From an uncultured Gammaproteobacteria bacterium (lineage in GTDB: Bacteria; Pseudomonadota; Gammaproteobacteria; Pseudomonadales; Pseudohongiellaceae): a stretch of 6,606 nucleotides of DNA. Position 1 is the first letter of the stretch. Every line of letters starts with the position of its first letter. A model generated the notes under the pieces. It had not been told where the DNA came from, ran no database searches, and was given only the letters and a program-made list of their open reading frames with translations. The stretch is taken from the NCBI GenBank assembly GCA_903926285.1, contig CAIYIP010000337.1, forward strand, positions 1 through 6,606, read 5' to 3'. This document shows, piece by piece, positions 6,548-6,606 of the stretch. The position numbers and the translations under genes are program-made.

Positions 6548-6606
6548 ACAGGCACTTTGTAGCCAAGCGCGTTTTAAGAAAGCTGAATGGTAGCTCGTTG
6601 CATGGC

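Overview
The window looks like a gammaproteobacterial chromosome segment. The clues are the corC-lnt gene order, the Gram-negative envelope content, Lnt with the E. coli-type catalytic triad at nearly the same residue spacing, and even, moderate GC composition. I cannot name the genus. Nothing indicates a plasmid, phage, transposon, CRISPR array or RNA gene.

Left part, plus strand (1-3769): the C-terminal end of a CorC-type ion-efflux accessory protein, then lnt (apolipoprotein N-acyltransferase, the last step of lipoprotein maturation), then a membrane-anchored GGDEF/EAL protein. The EAL phosphodiesterase half keeps the family's catalytic residues. The GGDEF half is clearly degenerate (Asn-Gly-Ala-Glu-Phe in place of the signature). 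It is therefore best read as a c-di-GMP phosphodiesterase with a vestigial or regulatory cyclase domain. The three genes are closely spaced and could share a transcript.

Middle part, minus strand (3793-5937): reading leftwards from 5937, a broken remnant of a DegP/DegQ-type periplasmic serine protease, a small exported protein of unknown function with a consensus Shine-Dalgarno sequence, and an AEC-family (auxin efflux carrier-like) transporter. The transporter converges on the GGDEF/EAL gene with only 23 bp between the stops and no visible terminator.

Right part, plus strand (6029-6547): a good sigma70-type promoter followed by a small SET-domain protein, a putative protein-lysine methyltransferase. 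It is transcribed divergently from the protease remnant.

The most unusual items are the protease remnant, the small SET protein with its own promoter, and the degenerate-GGDEF/intact-EAL protein with an unassigned membrane domain. In the remnant, the parts carrying the catalytic His and Ser are missing, but the reading frame stays open through what look like two internal deletions. I saw no convincing multi-gene novel system.
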